NCBI GenBank assembly: GCA_016717265.1
Contig: JADKFX010000001.1
Location: 1,178,001 to 1,242,000 of the forward strand
Length of the DNA: 64,000 bases
DNA from: Saprospiraceae bacterium
GTDB taxonomy: Bacteria; Bacteroidota; Bacteroidia; Chitinophagales; Saprospiraceae
Direction: 5' to 3'
The position numbers were made by a program, and so were the translations under genes. The notes beneath the pieces are model-generated. The model had not been told where the DNA came from. It did not search any database and saw only the letters and a list, made by a program, of their open reading frames with translations. Of this stretch, positions 26,199 through 35,926 are shown in pieces; position 1 is the first letter of the stretch, and every line of letters starts with the position of its first letter.

Positions 26199-26393
26199 TT
26201 AGTCTTCTTCGTTTTCAAAGAGTAAGATCGTAGCAATCTCGTATTGACCTTCTTTTACATAAAGGTCAGCTGCGGATTTATTAATAGGTTTATTCATAAC
26301 CATTGCTTCAATTCCGTTTTTTAAAAGTTGAAGTCTTTTAATTTCGGCCTTATAAGCATCGGCCAAGGACATGATTTTTTTCCAACCTTGCAT
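26199..26393 (-). CDS. Small conserved-looking 64-residue protein, function unknown
   Basis: ATG at 26393 (alternative ATG at 26372). The product is helical and charged (MSLADAYKAEIKRLQLLKNG ... KSAADLYVKEGQYEIATILLFENEED) with an acidic C-terminus and no signal or membrane segment. An exact -7 element TAAATTTG lies 23 nt upstream on the same strand (plus positions 26416-26423). The tail-to-tail packing with the 41-residue gene supports both being real. I do not recognise a family. Confidence 0.6.
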   Translation of the reverse strand: MQGWKKIMSLADAYKAEIKRLQLLKNGIEAMVMNKPINKSAADLYVKEGQYEIATILLFENEED

Positions 26394-26415
26394 GGTGTTT
26401 AGTTTTACATAAGAA

Positions 26416-26423
26416 CAAATTTA
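26416..26423 (-). promoter_or_regulatory. Exact -7 element for the 64-residue gene
   Basis: TAAATTTG on the minus strand fits TAnnTTTG exactly; it ends 23 nt before the ATG at 26393. No TTTG was found at the -33 position. Confidence 0.45.
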
Positions 26424-26692
26424 TATATGTTTTTTTATTAATATGTAATATTATTTAAATTATTTTCATAAAAATGCATTTTTTTCCTATTTTTTATAGG
26501 TTTAGCTATTTTTCAAGCAGTTTATTTAATTTATACTACATATTTTTATTTTATTTATGGCTAATTCGTTGAAAAATTAAAGACATATTTTGCTTCAAAA
26601 TATATCATTTCATAAAAAAAGGAACTTTATATTCTAATCATTCGTATAGAAAATCAGATCTTTACCTTAATTCAAACGATAATATCATCTGC
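26424..26692. promoter_or_regulatory. Very AT-rich leader region upstream of the M12-like protease
   Basis: About 270 nt with almost no G or C. It contains a perfect inverted repeat ATATTTTG-CTT-CAAAATAT (26585-26603) and a smaller one, CCTAT-TTTTT-ATAGG (26486-26500). No ORF of note. The first repeat lies about 100 nt before the protease ATG and could be an operator or an mRNA hairpin; no factor can be named. Confidence 0.35.
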
Positions 26693-26701
26693 ATGCATTT
26701 A

Positions 26702-29700
26702 ATGAAAAATAGCTGCTTTTATGGCCTGATTATTTTTTTAACAACTTCTAGTTTAATCGCCAACCCAGGAAGCAGGATTTGGAATGAATTTCAACAAATT
26801 CAAAAACAAAGGCAAAGTTTTAAAAATTATAGCTTCCTAAAACAGGAGTCACAACAACGTTCTAATTTATTTCTGGATAAAGCTCCCAAGTCAAGTTTCT
26901 GGAATCTGGATTTATCGGAACTGCAAAATATCCAAAAGGAACAACCAGAGTTTCTATTAATTGATTTAAAAGATTATCAACAAACTGAATTTCAATTACT
27001 TCTAATAAAGCAAGTAATTTATAGTGAAGATGCCAAGGTAATTACTTCTGATGACCCTAATAAGGGTGAGGTTTTGAATCAAGGGATTCACTATCGTGGA
27101 ATTATTAAAGCTTATCCAGGATCCATCGTTGCCTTGAGTATTTTTGGAGATCAAATCATGGCAGTCTTGTCCACACCGGATAAAGGGAATATCGTCTTTG
27201 GAAAAATGAATGCTGAAAGCCTTCATGCCGAACAGGATTTGCCACATGTACTCTATTATGAAAATGATTTACCCGTAAATTCTGGTTTTCAATGTGGAAC
27301 TTCAGATGTACATCCAACAGATATTGAGGCGGTTTCGCTTGTTGCTCCAGATACTATTTTCAGTAATCATTGTAAGACCATTAAAGTTTTTTTGGAATGC
27401 GATTACCGTTTATATACCGATCGAAATAGCCAGAAAAATCAAGTGACGACTTACATTTCTGGATTATTCAATGTTGTAAAAACGCTTTATTATAATGAGT
27501 TTGTCAATATTGAGATTTCAGAAATCATGGTTTGGACGACACAAGATCCTTTTTTGCATACCGATCTTCAATCCATTATTTTTAATTATACCAATTATCG
27601 CAAAAATAATTTTAATGGAAATCTGGCACAATTAGTTACGACCTACCCACCTCAACAACAAGGGGGTATCGCTTGGTTGGCAACACTTTGCCAGCCGTAT
27701 AATGGGCAATCAGGTCCACATTCGTTTGCATATATTTATAATTCATATAGCAGTTTGCCAACTTATTCCTGGAGTGTTGAAGTGATGGCTCATGAAATGG
27801 GCCACAATATGGGTTCTCCTCATACACATGCCTGCTATTGGGGGCCGAATAGAAATACAGCCTTAGATAATTGTCAGCCACCAGAAAATAATGCTTGTTC
27901 TGTTGGTCCTCCAGCAACTGGAGGTGGCACAATTATGAGTTATTGTCACCTTACCGGGTATGGTATTAATTTCAGTAAAGGATTTGGAGATGAACCTGGA
28001 GATTTAATTCGTGCAAGTGTAGAATCTAAATCATGTTTAAGTGCAAGGTACACTCCGATTATAGTACCAAATATAGTAGGCCCGTATTTTGAAGGTGACA
28101 CGATTACATTGAAAGCAAGACCAGGAAAGTCTTCTTATGATTTTGATTGGTTTCATTATGATTACCTAATGCCTTCTCCAAAAGATTCTATTTTAAAACC
28201 ACTTTATAGTGGTATTTATAAAGTAGCGATCTCTGATCGGTGTACAGAATATTCCATTCCTGATACCGTTCATATTTCAGATTTTTTTGTAAATCTTGGC
28301 TGTCCGGTAATTCCTGGAAAACGCGATTCCTTTGTGGTTTCATTAACGATGAATGCAGATCAAGGAAGTCTTAGAGACAGCGTCCAGATTCCAGATAGTT
28401 TATTTCAAAATATTCCAGCAGGAGTGCGGGATGTATTAATAGAACTTCAAACTAAAATTGCACCCCAAGGAAGTTCCTGGACGCGGGATGTAATAACAGC
28501 CTATCAAAGCCCTGCAAATATAGGTATCTTGAATAGCCGTTATGTTCCTAATGCAGCTGAACCTGCATTATTTAATGGGGTTAAAACCTATAAGCGAATC
28601 CTCGGTCGATTTAACCCAAAAGGTACCTGGTATTTTACTACGAATGATAATAAATTTGACAACGGTGTCGATGCTAAAGTTACATTTTCTATTGTGCTGT
28701 CGTGGCGAGAAAAGGATTCTGTAGCAGTTTGTGATATTCCTTTATGCAATGGTGTGCCCAGAAACTTTGATGCAGCTATAAAAAATGCGAAATATAAATG
28801 GTCTACAGGGGATACCGCCCAAACAATAAGTGTGCAATCTACAGGGCCTTTAAGTGTTGAAGTAAGCAGAGGAAATAAAAAAACTTCACACACGATTAAG
28901 CTCTATAATTATATAACAAATTATCAACAACAATTTACGATTTGTGATGGAGATACCCTAAAAGTGGGCAAGAAAAATTATACCAAACAAGGAATTTACA
29001 AGGATACTTTAAAATCTTTTAATGCATGTGATAGTATTCTCGAGACCACAGTAGCGATATTGCAAAAGAAGAAGACCTATGTGGATACATTTATTTGTTT
29101 TGCTGATACATTTAGAGGCATGTCGTTTATTAAAGATACGATTTTAAACTTTCCTTATTTATCTGCAGATGGATGTGATAGTAACTATATTGTAAATTTA
29201 AAAGTAAATCCACCCTTTGTTATATTAGCAAATTCTATTGCGGCATGTCCAGAAATTGGTGGATCCTTAGAAGTTTTGGTCTCTGGTGGTTCTGGAAGTA
29301 ATTACCAATATGAATGGTCTCATGGGGAGCGAGCTTCATTTATAGATAGTTTGCAAGCAGGAATCTATACCATAAAGGTAGTTGATTCAAGTGGATGTTT
29401 TGTGCAACAAGAAGTTGAATTAAAGAATTTGGATTCAGTTGGATTCCTAAGTCTTGTAACAGATGTAAGTTGTTTTGGCAAAAATGATGGTCGAATTTCT
29501 ATTGATTTTATTTCTGGTGTTTCGCCTTTCAATATTAGTTGGAATAATGGCGCAACTACACAAGAATTATTGAATTTGCCAACTGGTAAATATACTATTT
29601 TTGTCAGAGATGCTCAAGGTTGTCAGTCTCAACGCGAAATTAGCATAGGATCTCCTGAATTGTTATTTGTAAATTTAGATTTAACAGGAAGTACAGGAAA

Positions 29701-30139
29701 TGACGGTACCGCAAAAGCTACTATAACAGGTGGTATAAAACCTTATATTTATTTATGGAGTACTGGAGAAACAGATGCTGAAATTAAAAATTTAAAACCT
29801 GGAGATTATTGGCTTTCTATTATGGATGAGAATGGTTGTGAAGTTCTGAGTCAATTTACAATTCAGCAAATTATTGCAACCACTAAATTGGATATTGGAA
29901 AGGCTATAAAATTTTATCCAAATCCTGTCAATGATCAGCTTTTTATTGAATTTAATAATTCTGGCAAAGATCCATTTATTGCATTTCAAATTTTAGATGT
30001 ATATGCAAGGCCATTGCAAAAGGGTAATCTAAAAGAGGGAATCAATGTTATTGAAGTTGGAAATTTGCACACCGGAGTTTATATTTTGGAATTCCGCCTG
30101 GCCTCTGGTTTGATCAGGAAGACGTTTGTAAAAGTATAA
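26702..30139 (+). CDS. Giant secreted M12-like zinc metalloprotease with T9SS sorting domain
   Basis: 1145 residues from the ATG at 26702, which gives the better signal peptide (MKNSCFYGLIIFLTTSSLIA); an ATG three codons upstream is possible. A propeptide-like region precedes the catalytic domain, whose zinc motif HEMGHNMGSPHTHAC near residue 364 fits the reprolysin-type HExxHxxGxxH. A met-turn-like GGTIMSYCH follows. After the protease come an Ig-like segment, a subtilase-propeptide-like beta region (about 540-680), a CDSI-type repeat also found in the next gene, three SprB-like segments (GSNYQYEWSHGE..., GVSPFNISWNNGAT..., GIKPYIYLWSTGET...) and a por-type sorting domain (IKFYPNPVNDQLFIEF). 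Acts outside the cell; the substrate is unknown. Confidence 0.92.
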   Translation: MKNSCFYGLIIFLTTSSLIANPGSRIWNEFQQIQKQRQSFKNYSFLKQESQQRSNLFLDKAPKSSFWNLDLSELQNIQKEQPEFLLIDLKDYQQTEFQLLLIKQVIYSEDAKVITSDDPNKGEVLNQGIHYRGIIKAYPGSIVALSIFGDQIMAVLSTPDKGNIVFGKMNAESLHAEQDLPHVLYYENDLPVNSGFQCGTSDVHPTDIEAVSLVAPDTIFSNHCKTIKVFLECDYRLYTDRNSQKNQVTTYISGLFNVVKTLYYNEFVNIEISEIMVWTTQDPFLHTDLQSIIFNYTNYRKNNFNGNLAQLVTTYPPQQQGGIAWLATLCQPYNGQSGPHSFAYIYNSYSSLPTYSWSVEVMAHEMGHNMGSPHTHACYWGPNRNTALDNCQPPENNACSVGPPATGGGTIMSYCHLTGYGINFSKGFGDEPGDLIRASVESKSCLSARYTPIIVPNIVGPYFEGDTITLKARPGKSSYDFDWFHYDYLMPSPKDSILKPLYSGIYKVAISDRCTEYSIPDTVHISDFFVNLGCPVIPGKRDSFVVSLTMNADQGSLRDSVQIPDSLFQNIPAGVRDVLIELQTKIAPQGSSWTRDVITAYQSPANIGILNSRYVPNAAEPALFNGVKTYKRILGRFNPKGTWYFTTNDNKFDNGVDAKVTFSIVLSWREKDSVAVCDIPLCNGVPRNFDAAIKNAKYKWSTGDTAQTISVQSTGPLSVEVSRGNKKTSHTIKLYNYITNYQQQFTICDGDTLKVGKKNYTKQGIYKDTLKSFNACDSILETTVAILQKKKTYVDTFICFADTFRGMSFIKDTILNFPYLSADGCDSNYIVNLKVNPPFVILANSIAACPEIGGSLEVLVSGGSGSNYQYEWSHGERASFIDSLQAGIYTIKVVDSSGCFVQQEVELKNLDSVGFLSLVTDVSCFGKNDGRISIDFISGVSPFNISWNNGATTQELLNLPTGKYTIFVRDAQGCQSQREISIGSPELLFVNLDLTGSTGNDGTAKATITGGIKPYIYLWSTGETDAEIKNLKPGDYWLSIMDENGCEVLSQFTIQQIIATTKLDIGKAIKFYPNPVNDQLFIEFNNSGKDPFIAFQILDVYARPLQKGNLKEGINVIEVGNLHTGVYILEFRLASGLIRKTFVKV

Positions 30140-30262
30140 GATTAATCTCTGATTAAGTATTGTATAGCGCCTTTTTTTAGCTTTCTTTTTGCTGGTTTAA
30201 TTTAATTATGAACCTTTTTAAGTGCATCGTTTTAGTAAATTTCGTATCTTGTTAAATATATA

Positions 30263-33200
30263 ATGCTATCAATGATACAAAAATTACCCTTTTTTGTAAT
30301 TCTGTTTTTATTTAATACGTCTTTAAATGCGCAAACTCTTTGTGCCTTTGACGAACTACATTTAAGTAGATTGGCAAAAGACAGTCTTTATAAAAAACAG
30401 GTAGATCAAATGGAACAATCCATTTATCAATATACCGTATCTCTTAAAAACCAAAAAATATCAAATCGTGCCAAGGCAAATTATATTTTGCCTGTTGTAA
30501 TACATCTCATTGTGCCACCAGGGACAAAAATAGGACAAGGAAATAATCTTACGGATTTGCAGGTAGAGCAAGGCTTAAGTTATCTTAATGAGGCATTTTC
30601 AAATTCGGGTGCATTCCAAGCAACAAATGGAGTGGATGTTGGTATCCAATTTTGTCTTGCGCGAAGAGATCCCAATGGGCAACCAACAAACGGTATTACC
30701 CGCAATGAAAGTAATCTCGTCAATGAACCTATGTGCAGTCCTGGTACCGATGCATCAAGTGATGGGCTTATTAAACAAATTGTAAATTGGGATTGTAGTC
30801 AATATATTAATATTTGGTTGGTTTCAGATTTGTTTAATGCAAATTTCGGATGTGGACTTGCGGGATATGCCTATTTTCCTGGTGCGCCTTGCACAGTGGA
30901 TGGAATCGTTCAGGAAAGTCGCTACTGGAATTCTATTGGAGGCACTGGGGTGACAGCTCATGAACTTGGCCATTATTTTTCATTAAATCACACATTTAAT
31001 GGTGGATGTACAAATGGCAATTGTTTATTCGATGGTGACCGGGTTTGCGATACCCCACCAGATAATTCAGCATCATTTGCTCCTTGCAATACAAATTCCT
31101 GTAATACAGATGCACCAGATCTGGCCGATGATAATACCAATTACATGGATTATTCTTCTTGCGGACCAGTTCACTTTACAGATGGACAAAGAGTGCGGAT
31201 GATTGCTGCACTGGAAACAACAAGAAAATCTTTATTGCAGTCCATTGCTTGTGTACCTCCTGGTGATTTTGATGCTTCAGCATTAGGACTTTCAGTTGCA
31301 AAGGATTTATGTCAAGATACTTTATGTGCAAGCTTGCGTTTTCGAAATGAAGGTATTAAAAGCTTTAGTTTTGTATTTATTGATTATTCCATAGACGGGA
31401 TTCCTCAAACTGGTTTTTTATGGAATGGTTTATTAAATCCAAATCAATCTGTAAGCATTCCAATACCCTGTATTCCAATGAATCCTGGTAAGCATCAGTT
31501 AGATGTTAGAATTGGCAATCCAGATAATCAATCTGATTTTTATTTATCCAATAATTCAATAAGTTTAATATTTGAATCCTATCCTGAATTAATCCTAACA
31601 ATAGATAGTATTACGCCTACTCATTGTATTAGTGATGGAACCTTGACAGTGCATGCTTCAGGTGGAACGGCACCCTACATTTATAGTATTACAAAGCGGG
31701 CTTTTTCTCAAACAGATCCTTTTTTTCAATTGTTATTAAATGGAAATTATACCGTTAGCGTGCAAGACACTAATTTATGTCAAAGTTCCCTCAACCTAAC
31801 CATTCCAGATAGCTGTAAAAGCATTGCAAATAAACGTTTTATCACCAATCGGGATGCCAGACAATTAGGCAATGATTGTTATTTATTAACCGAAGAACTA
31901 AATTATCAAACGGGATCTATATGGTATGAAGATAAAGTAAATCTCAATCAAAGTTTTGACATTTATTTTGATCTCAATCTTGGCTGTATTGATCGCAATG
32001 GCGCAGATGGTATTGCATTTGTATTTCAGCCTATCTCCACATCTATTGGAGTTTCAGGAGGCGGACTTGGTTATCAGGGTGTTTCGCCAAGTCTTGCAGT
32101 AGAATTTGATACCTGGGAAAATGGAAATAACACAGATCCTTTTTATGATCATATGTCTATTATGCGAAATGGGAATGTGGATCATCGATTGCCAGATAAC
32201 CTTGCAGGCCCGGTGGGCATTTTTCCGGGAAATGGAAATGCAGAAGATTGTAAATTTCATAAAGCTTTAATCCGATGGAATGCAGTTAAAAAAACTATGG
32301 ATGTTTATGTTGATTGTAATTTAAGATTAAGTTATACAGGAGATGTAGTGAAATCAATTTTTAATGGCGATCCAAATGTTTTTTTTGGATTTACTGCAGC
32401 AACAGGAGGTTCTATCAATGTTCAACAAGTTTGTCTCAATTATATTACAGGCATAAATAAGCTTCCGGACTATACCATTTGCGAAGGAGAATCCATTCAA
32501 ATTTCCGGCAGTCCAAAATTTGAAAAATATCTTTGGTCTCCAATTATCGGAATTGATAAAGTAAATATTCAAAACCCAATTTTCAATCCAGATTCTACAA
32601 CAAAATATTATGTCCAATATAAAGATTTTTGTGGATTTGATTATCGGGATTCATTAACCGTTTTTGTTAAAAAATTAAAGCTCAACTATGAACTTCGCTT
32701 ATTAGATAGTTGTGGTTCTTTTTCTGGTGCTTTATTGCATATTCTGAGTGGGCCCACAGATACCGGTGTTTTGTATTCTATAGATGGTTCCAGATTTTCA
32801 GAACAAACTTATTTCGAAATACCATATTCTGGAAACTACACAATTTATAGCAAAATTGGAAATTGTATAATTCCACAGATCATTGAAATCGGTGAATTCA
32901 AGCATAAATTGAGGGATAGTATTTTATGGATTCAAGGTTTAAATTGTAAAGACTCCGGAAGAATCGTAATCACGGGACTCGATGGAATTCCACCTTATCA
33001 ATATCGTATCAATGGAGGTATATGGAATTCGGAAGGGACGTTTAATGGATTAATTCCGGGACAATATACAATAGACATTAAAGATCAATCTCCGTGTGTG
33101 GTAAGTAAAACAATTCAGATCACAAATTTTATCAACAAGATCTCATTACAACAAGATTCTTTTAATTTAGAAATAAATTGTTGTAATCCAAATGCATTCA

Positions 33201-34906
33201 TTCACGTACACGCAAGTGGATCGATACCATTTTATTATTATTCTTTAGATAATAATTCCTGGACAGCTTCGGGAATTTTTGATTCCATTTTACCTGGCAA
33301 TCATTTAATTATTGCCAGAGATGAATTTGGATGTACTTCTGATTCCCTTTTTTTTACTGTAATGGATCATACTGCCAATTCAATAGATACGAACTACTAC
33401 ACAATTTGTAAAGGTGAATATATACAGATTGGTACCAAACAATATAGCCAAGCAGGTGTATATCAGGATTATTTTAAAAACAATTTTTGTTGTGACAGCC
33501 TTGTCATTACAAATCTGCTTGTGAACCCTGATTACAGTTTTCAAAACATTCAAGTAATTTGTCAGGGTGCAGAAATTTCAGTAGGAACCAATAAGTATAA
33601 TCAGTCCGGGCAATATTTAGATACATTGCAAAGTATTCATTCTTGTGATAGTATTATTTATACACAATTAAGGGTAAATCCAGTAATTGAAACGAATTTG
33701 AATTCTCAAATTTGTGCCGGAGAAGAGCTCGAAGTTGGTATACACCGGTATAATCAATCCGGTTCTTATCATGATAGTTTACAAACCGTATTGGGATGTG
33801 ACAGTATCATTCATACACAATTAGTCGTTCATCCCGTAATTGAGAAAAATTTAAATTATAAAATTTGCAGTGGCGAGGTAATTCAAATTGGAATACATAG
33901 ATATCAGCAATCGGGAATCTATCATGATACTTTACAAACAATCTATGGGTGTGATAGCATTCTGCGTACGGAGTTACTTGTCAACCCAACTCATTTTGAG
34001 CAACAACAATACCTGATTTGCAAAGGAAAATCAGTTCTTGTTGGCGGTAAGAATTACAAACAAACAGGAGTATATATCGATAGCTTATCCAATCAATTTG
34101 GCTGTGACAGCATTATTCGCACACAGTTGTTTGTAGATACTGTTCGGAGTAGCTTGCAAATTGATTCTATCCTTTGTTTTGATAAAAAGGATGGTATTAT
34201 TGAATTAAATGCTACATCTGGGATTGCTCCTTTTTTAGTTGCTTTGAACGATACTTCTAAATATAGCAATTTAAATCGATTTGAAAATCTGAAACCTGGA
34301 AGCTATATTTTGTACATTAAAGATTCATTGGGATGCGAAGAATCCATTCAAGTAATTTTATTGCAGGCTCCTGAATTAATGGCAGACCTTCCCATAGAAA
34401 TTAAAATTACCTTAGGTGAAAAAATTTCTTTACAGCCTATACTTAATTTCATACCAACTACTGTTCAGTGGTTGCCCAACACAGGCTTAAGTTGTAATAA
34501 TTGTTTGCAACCAAACGTGCAGACCTTGAAGGATATTGAATACGAGCTTATTATAACAAATGAAAAGGGCTGTGAAATTCGCGCGCGTGTAAAAATTTTA
34601 GTTGACAATCAGACAGATATTTATATTCCAAATGTGTTCTCACCAAATGGTGATCAGATAAATGATCAGGTAACGGTATTTGGAGGTGAGAGTATTCAGG
34701 AAGTTTCTGTGTTTAGATTGTTTGATCGTTGGGGAAATAAGGTATTTGAAAATCAGCATTTCCAAGTAAATGATCTCGCTGCAGGTTGGAATGGAACGAT
34801 GCATGGTCAACGAATGAATCCTGCGGTATTTGTTTATTATGCCAAGGCTATTAGACTGGATGGCACAGAAGTGATAAAAATTGGTGATGTGACCTTGGTT
34901 AAATAA
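30263..34906 (+). CDS. Giant secreted M43-like metalloprotease with L-type lectin domain and CHU_C-type T9SS C-terminus
   Basis: 1547 residues. Signal peptide to about SLNAQ (ATG at 30263, alternative at 30272). Residues about 65-325 are a pappalysin-like M43 domain with zinc motif HELGHYFSLNH near residue 233 and a NYMDYSSC met-turn. Residues about 522-731 look like a bacterial L-type lectin domain (GADGIAFVFQP, SLAVEFDTWENG, DHMSIM), a carbohydrate-binding module. SprB-like segments follow, then five tandem ~48-residue repeats (about 1044-1293) of the type ICxGxxxxxGxxxYxQxGxYxDxL...CDSI. The C-terminus (IPNVFSPNGDQINDQ... GWNGTMHGQ...VFVYYAKAI) is the gliding-motility/CHU_C sorting domain (type B). 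A cell-surface or released protease targeted to glycosylated material is a reasonable inference. Confidence 0.92.
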   Translation: MLSMIQKLPFFVILFLFNTSLNAQTLCAFDELHLSRLAKDSLYKKQVDQMEQSIYQYTVSLKNQKISNRAKANYILPVVIHLIVPPGTKIGQGNNLTDLQVEQGLSYLNEAFSNSGAFQATNGVDVGIQFCLARRDPNGQPTNGITRNESNLVNEPMCSPGTDASSDGLIKQIVNWDCSQYINIWLVSDLFNANFGCGLAGYAYFPGAPCTVDGIVQESRYWNSIGGTGVTAHELGHYFSLNHTFNGGCTNGNCLFDGDRVCDTPPDNSASFAPCNTNSCNTDAPDLADDNTNYMDYSSCGPVHFTDGQRVRMIAALETTRKSLLQSIACVPPGDFDASALGLSVAKDLCQDTLCASLRFRNEGIKSFSFVFIDYSIDGIPQTGFLWNGLLNPNQSVSIPIPCIPMNPGKHQLDVRIGNPDNQSDFYLSNNSISLIFESYPELILTIDSITPTHCISDGTLTVHASGGTAPYIYSITKRAFSQTDPFFQLLLNGNYTVSVQDTNLCQSSLNLTIPDSCKSIANKRFITNRDARQLGNDCYLLTEELNYQTGSIWYEDKVNLNQSFDIYFDLNLGCIDRNGADGIAFVFQPISTSIGVSGGGLGYQGVSPSLAVEFDTWENGNNTDPFYDHMSIMRNGNVDHRLPDNLAGPVGIFPGNGNAEDCKFHKALIRWNAVKKTMDVYVDCNLRLSYTGDVVKSIFNGDPNVFFGFTAATGGSINVQQVCLNYITGINKLPDYTICEGESIQISGSPKFEKYLWSPIIGIDKVNIQNPIFNPDSTTKYYVQYKDFCGFDYRDSLTVFVKKLKLNYELRLLDSCGSFSGALLHILSGPTDTGVLYSIDGSRFSEQTYFEIPYSGNYTIYSKIGNCIIPQIIEIGEFKHKLRDSILWIQGLNCKDSGRIVITGLDGIPPYQYRINGGIWNSEGTFNGLIPGQYTIDIKDQSPCVVSKTIQITNFINKISLQQDSFNLEINCCNPNAFIHVHASGSIPFYYYSLDNNSWTASGIFDSILPGNHLIIARDEFGCTSDSLFFTVMDHTANSIDTNYYTICKGEYIQIGTKQYSQAGVYQDYFKNNFCCDSLVITNLLVNPDYSFQNIQVICQGAEISVGTNKYNQSGQYLDTLQSIHSCDSIIYTQLRVNPVIETNLNSQICAGEELEVGIHRYNQSGSYHDSLQTVLGCDSIIHTQLVVHPVIEKNLNYKICSGEVIQIGIHRYQQSGIYHDTLQTIYGCDSILRTELLVNPTHFEQQQYLICKGKSVLVGGKNYKQTGVYIDSLSNQFGCDSIIRTQLFVDTVRSSLQIDSILCFDKKDGIIELNATSGIAPFLVALNDTSKYSNLNRFENLKPGSYILYIKDSLGCEESIQVILLQAPELMADLPIEIKITLGEKISLQPILNFIPTTVQWLPNTGLSCNNCLQPNVQTLKDIEYELIITNEKGCEIRARVKILVDNQTDIYIPNVFSPNGDQINDQVTVFGGESIQEVSVFRLFDRWGNKVFENQHFQVNDLAAGWNGTMHGQRMNPAVFVYYAKAIRLDGTEVIKIGDVTLVK

Positions 34907-35015
34907 AAAATTCAAAGGCTTGATTCAGAATTCTGTTGAGGGTGTTTATTTTTGAGATTGAAAGGGGATTATAGGTTTAAACTTTACAGATTCATTTTAA
35001 GTAATTTCATTTTGT

Positions 35016-35798
35016 TTGCAAACAATTCAATTAAAGACTTATCTCGAGGCTCAAATAGAAAAATTTAATTCTATTTCATTTATTCCAAATGATCCGATTT
35101 CTATACCACATCAATTTCAGCTAAAGCAAGATATTGAAATTATCGGTTTTTGGATTGCAGTATTATCCTGGGGTAATCGCAAATCGATAATTCAAAGTGG
35201 TAGCAGACTCATAGCGTTCATGGAAGGAAGTCCTTATCAATTTATTTTACATCATCAGGAAAAGGATCGACAGCCATTTGAATCTTTTGTGCATCGGACA
35301 TTTAATGGCGAGGATGCGTTTTATTTTTTAGAATTTTTTCAAAATTATTACCGCACGAATGCATCATTGGAAACTGCTTTTTCGAATGGCTTAAGCGTTG
35401 ATGATCTGCATGTAGGAAAGGCATTGATTCATTTTAGGAAGGAATTTATTGCATATACAAATCCACCTAGAAGAACACTAAAACATATTTCAAGTCCGGA
35501 ATCAAATTCCAGATGTAAGCGTCTGCTGATGTTTTTAAGATGGATGGTAAGAAAAGATAATAAAGGAGTTGATTTTGGAATCTGGGAAACTATTAAAACT
35601 GCACAATTATTAATGCCTTTAGACGTTCATGTGGAGAAAATTGCCAGAAAATTAGGAATGCTTCAACGGAAACAATCTGATTGGAAAGCTGTTTTGGAAT
35701 TAAGTAGTCGTTGTACAGAATTGGACCCAAATGACCCGGTAAAATATGATTTTGCTTTATTTGGGTTAGGATTGTTGGAAAAGGAAGCATTTTCTTGA
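35016..35798 (+). CDS. TIGR02757 (DUF2400) family protein
   Basis: 260 residues from a TTG at 35016. An in-frame TAA at 34998 and no upstream ATG leave TTG as the only start that keeps the conserved N-terminus. Family blocks are FWIAVLSWGNRKSIIQSG, ALIHFRKEF, the RRTLKHISSPESNSRCKRLLMFLRWMVRKD stretch (split here by family spacing) and LLMPLDVHVEKIARKLGM, with DPVKYDFALFGLGL at the end. This family is conserved in Bacteroidota and has some resemblance to HhH-GPD DNA glycosylase-like helical proteins, but no activity is established that I can cite. Confidence 0.85.
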   Translation: MQTIQLKTYLEAQIEKFNSISFIPNDPISIPHQFQLKQDIEIIGFWIAVLSWGNRKSIIQSGSRLIAFMEGSPYQFILHHQEKDRQPFESFVHRTFNGEDAFYFLEFFQNYYRTNASLETAFSNGLSVDDLHVGKALIHFRKEFIAYTNPPRRTLKHISSPESNSRCKRLLMFLRWMVRKDNKGVDFGIWETIKTAQLLMPLDVHVEKIARKLGMLQRKQSDWKAVLELSSRCTELDPNDPVKYDFALFGLGLLEKEAFS

Positions 35799-35844
35799 AC
35801 TCAGGATATTAAACTAAGGCGATAAAATATTTCTCAGATTAATG

Positions 35845-35876
35845 TACGAATACTTTCGTAGAAAATTATATCTTTG
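35845..35876 (+). promoter_or_regulatory. Promoter and operator-like palindrome upstream of the M16 peptidase
   Basis: An exact -7 element TATCTTTG lies at 35869-35876, 50 nt before the ATG. A perfect inverted repeat TACGAA-TACT-TTCGTA (35845-35860) lies where the -33 element should be. Confidence 0.5.
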
Positions 35877-35926
35877 TATAAATTTTTTAATTTATAAATT
35901 TTAGTAAAACAAAAATTCGTTTATTT

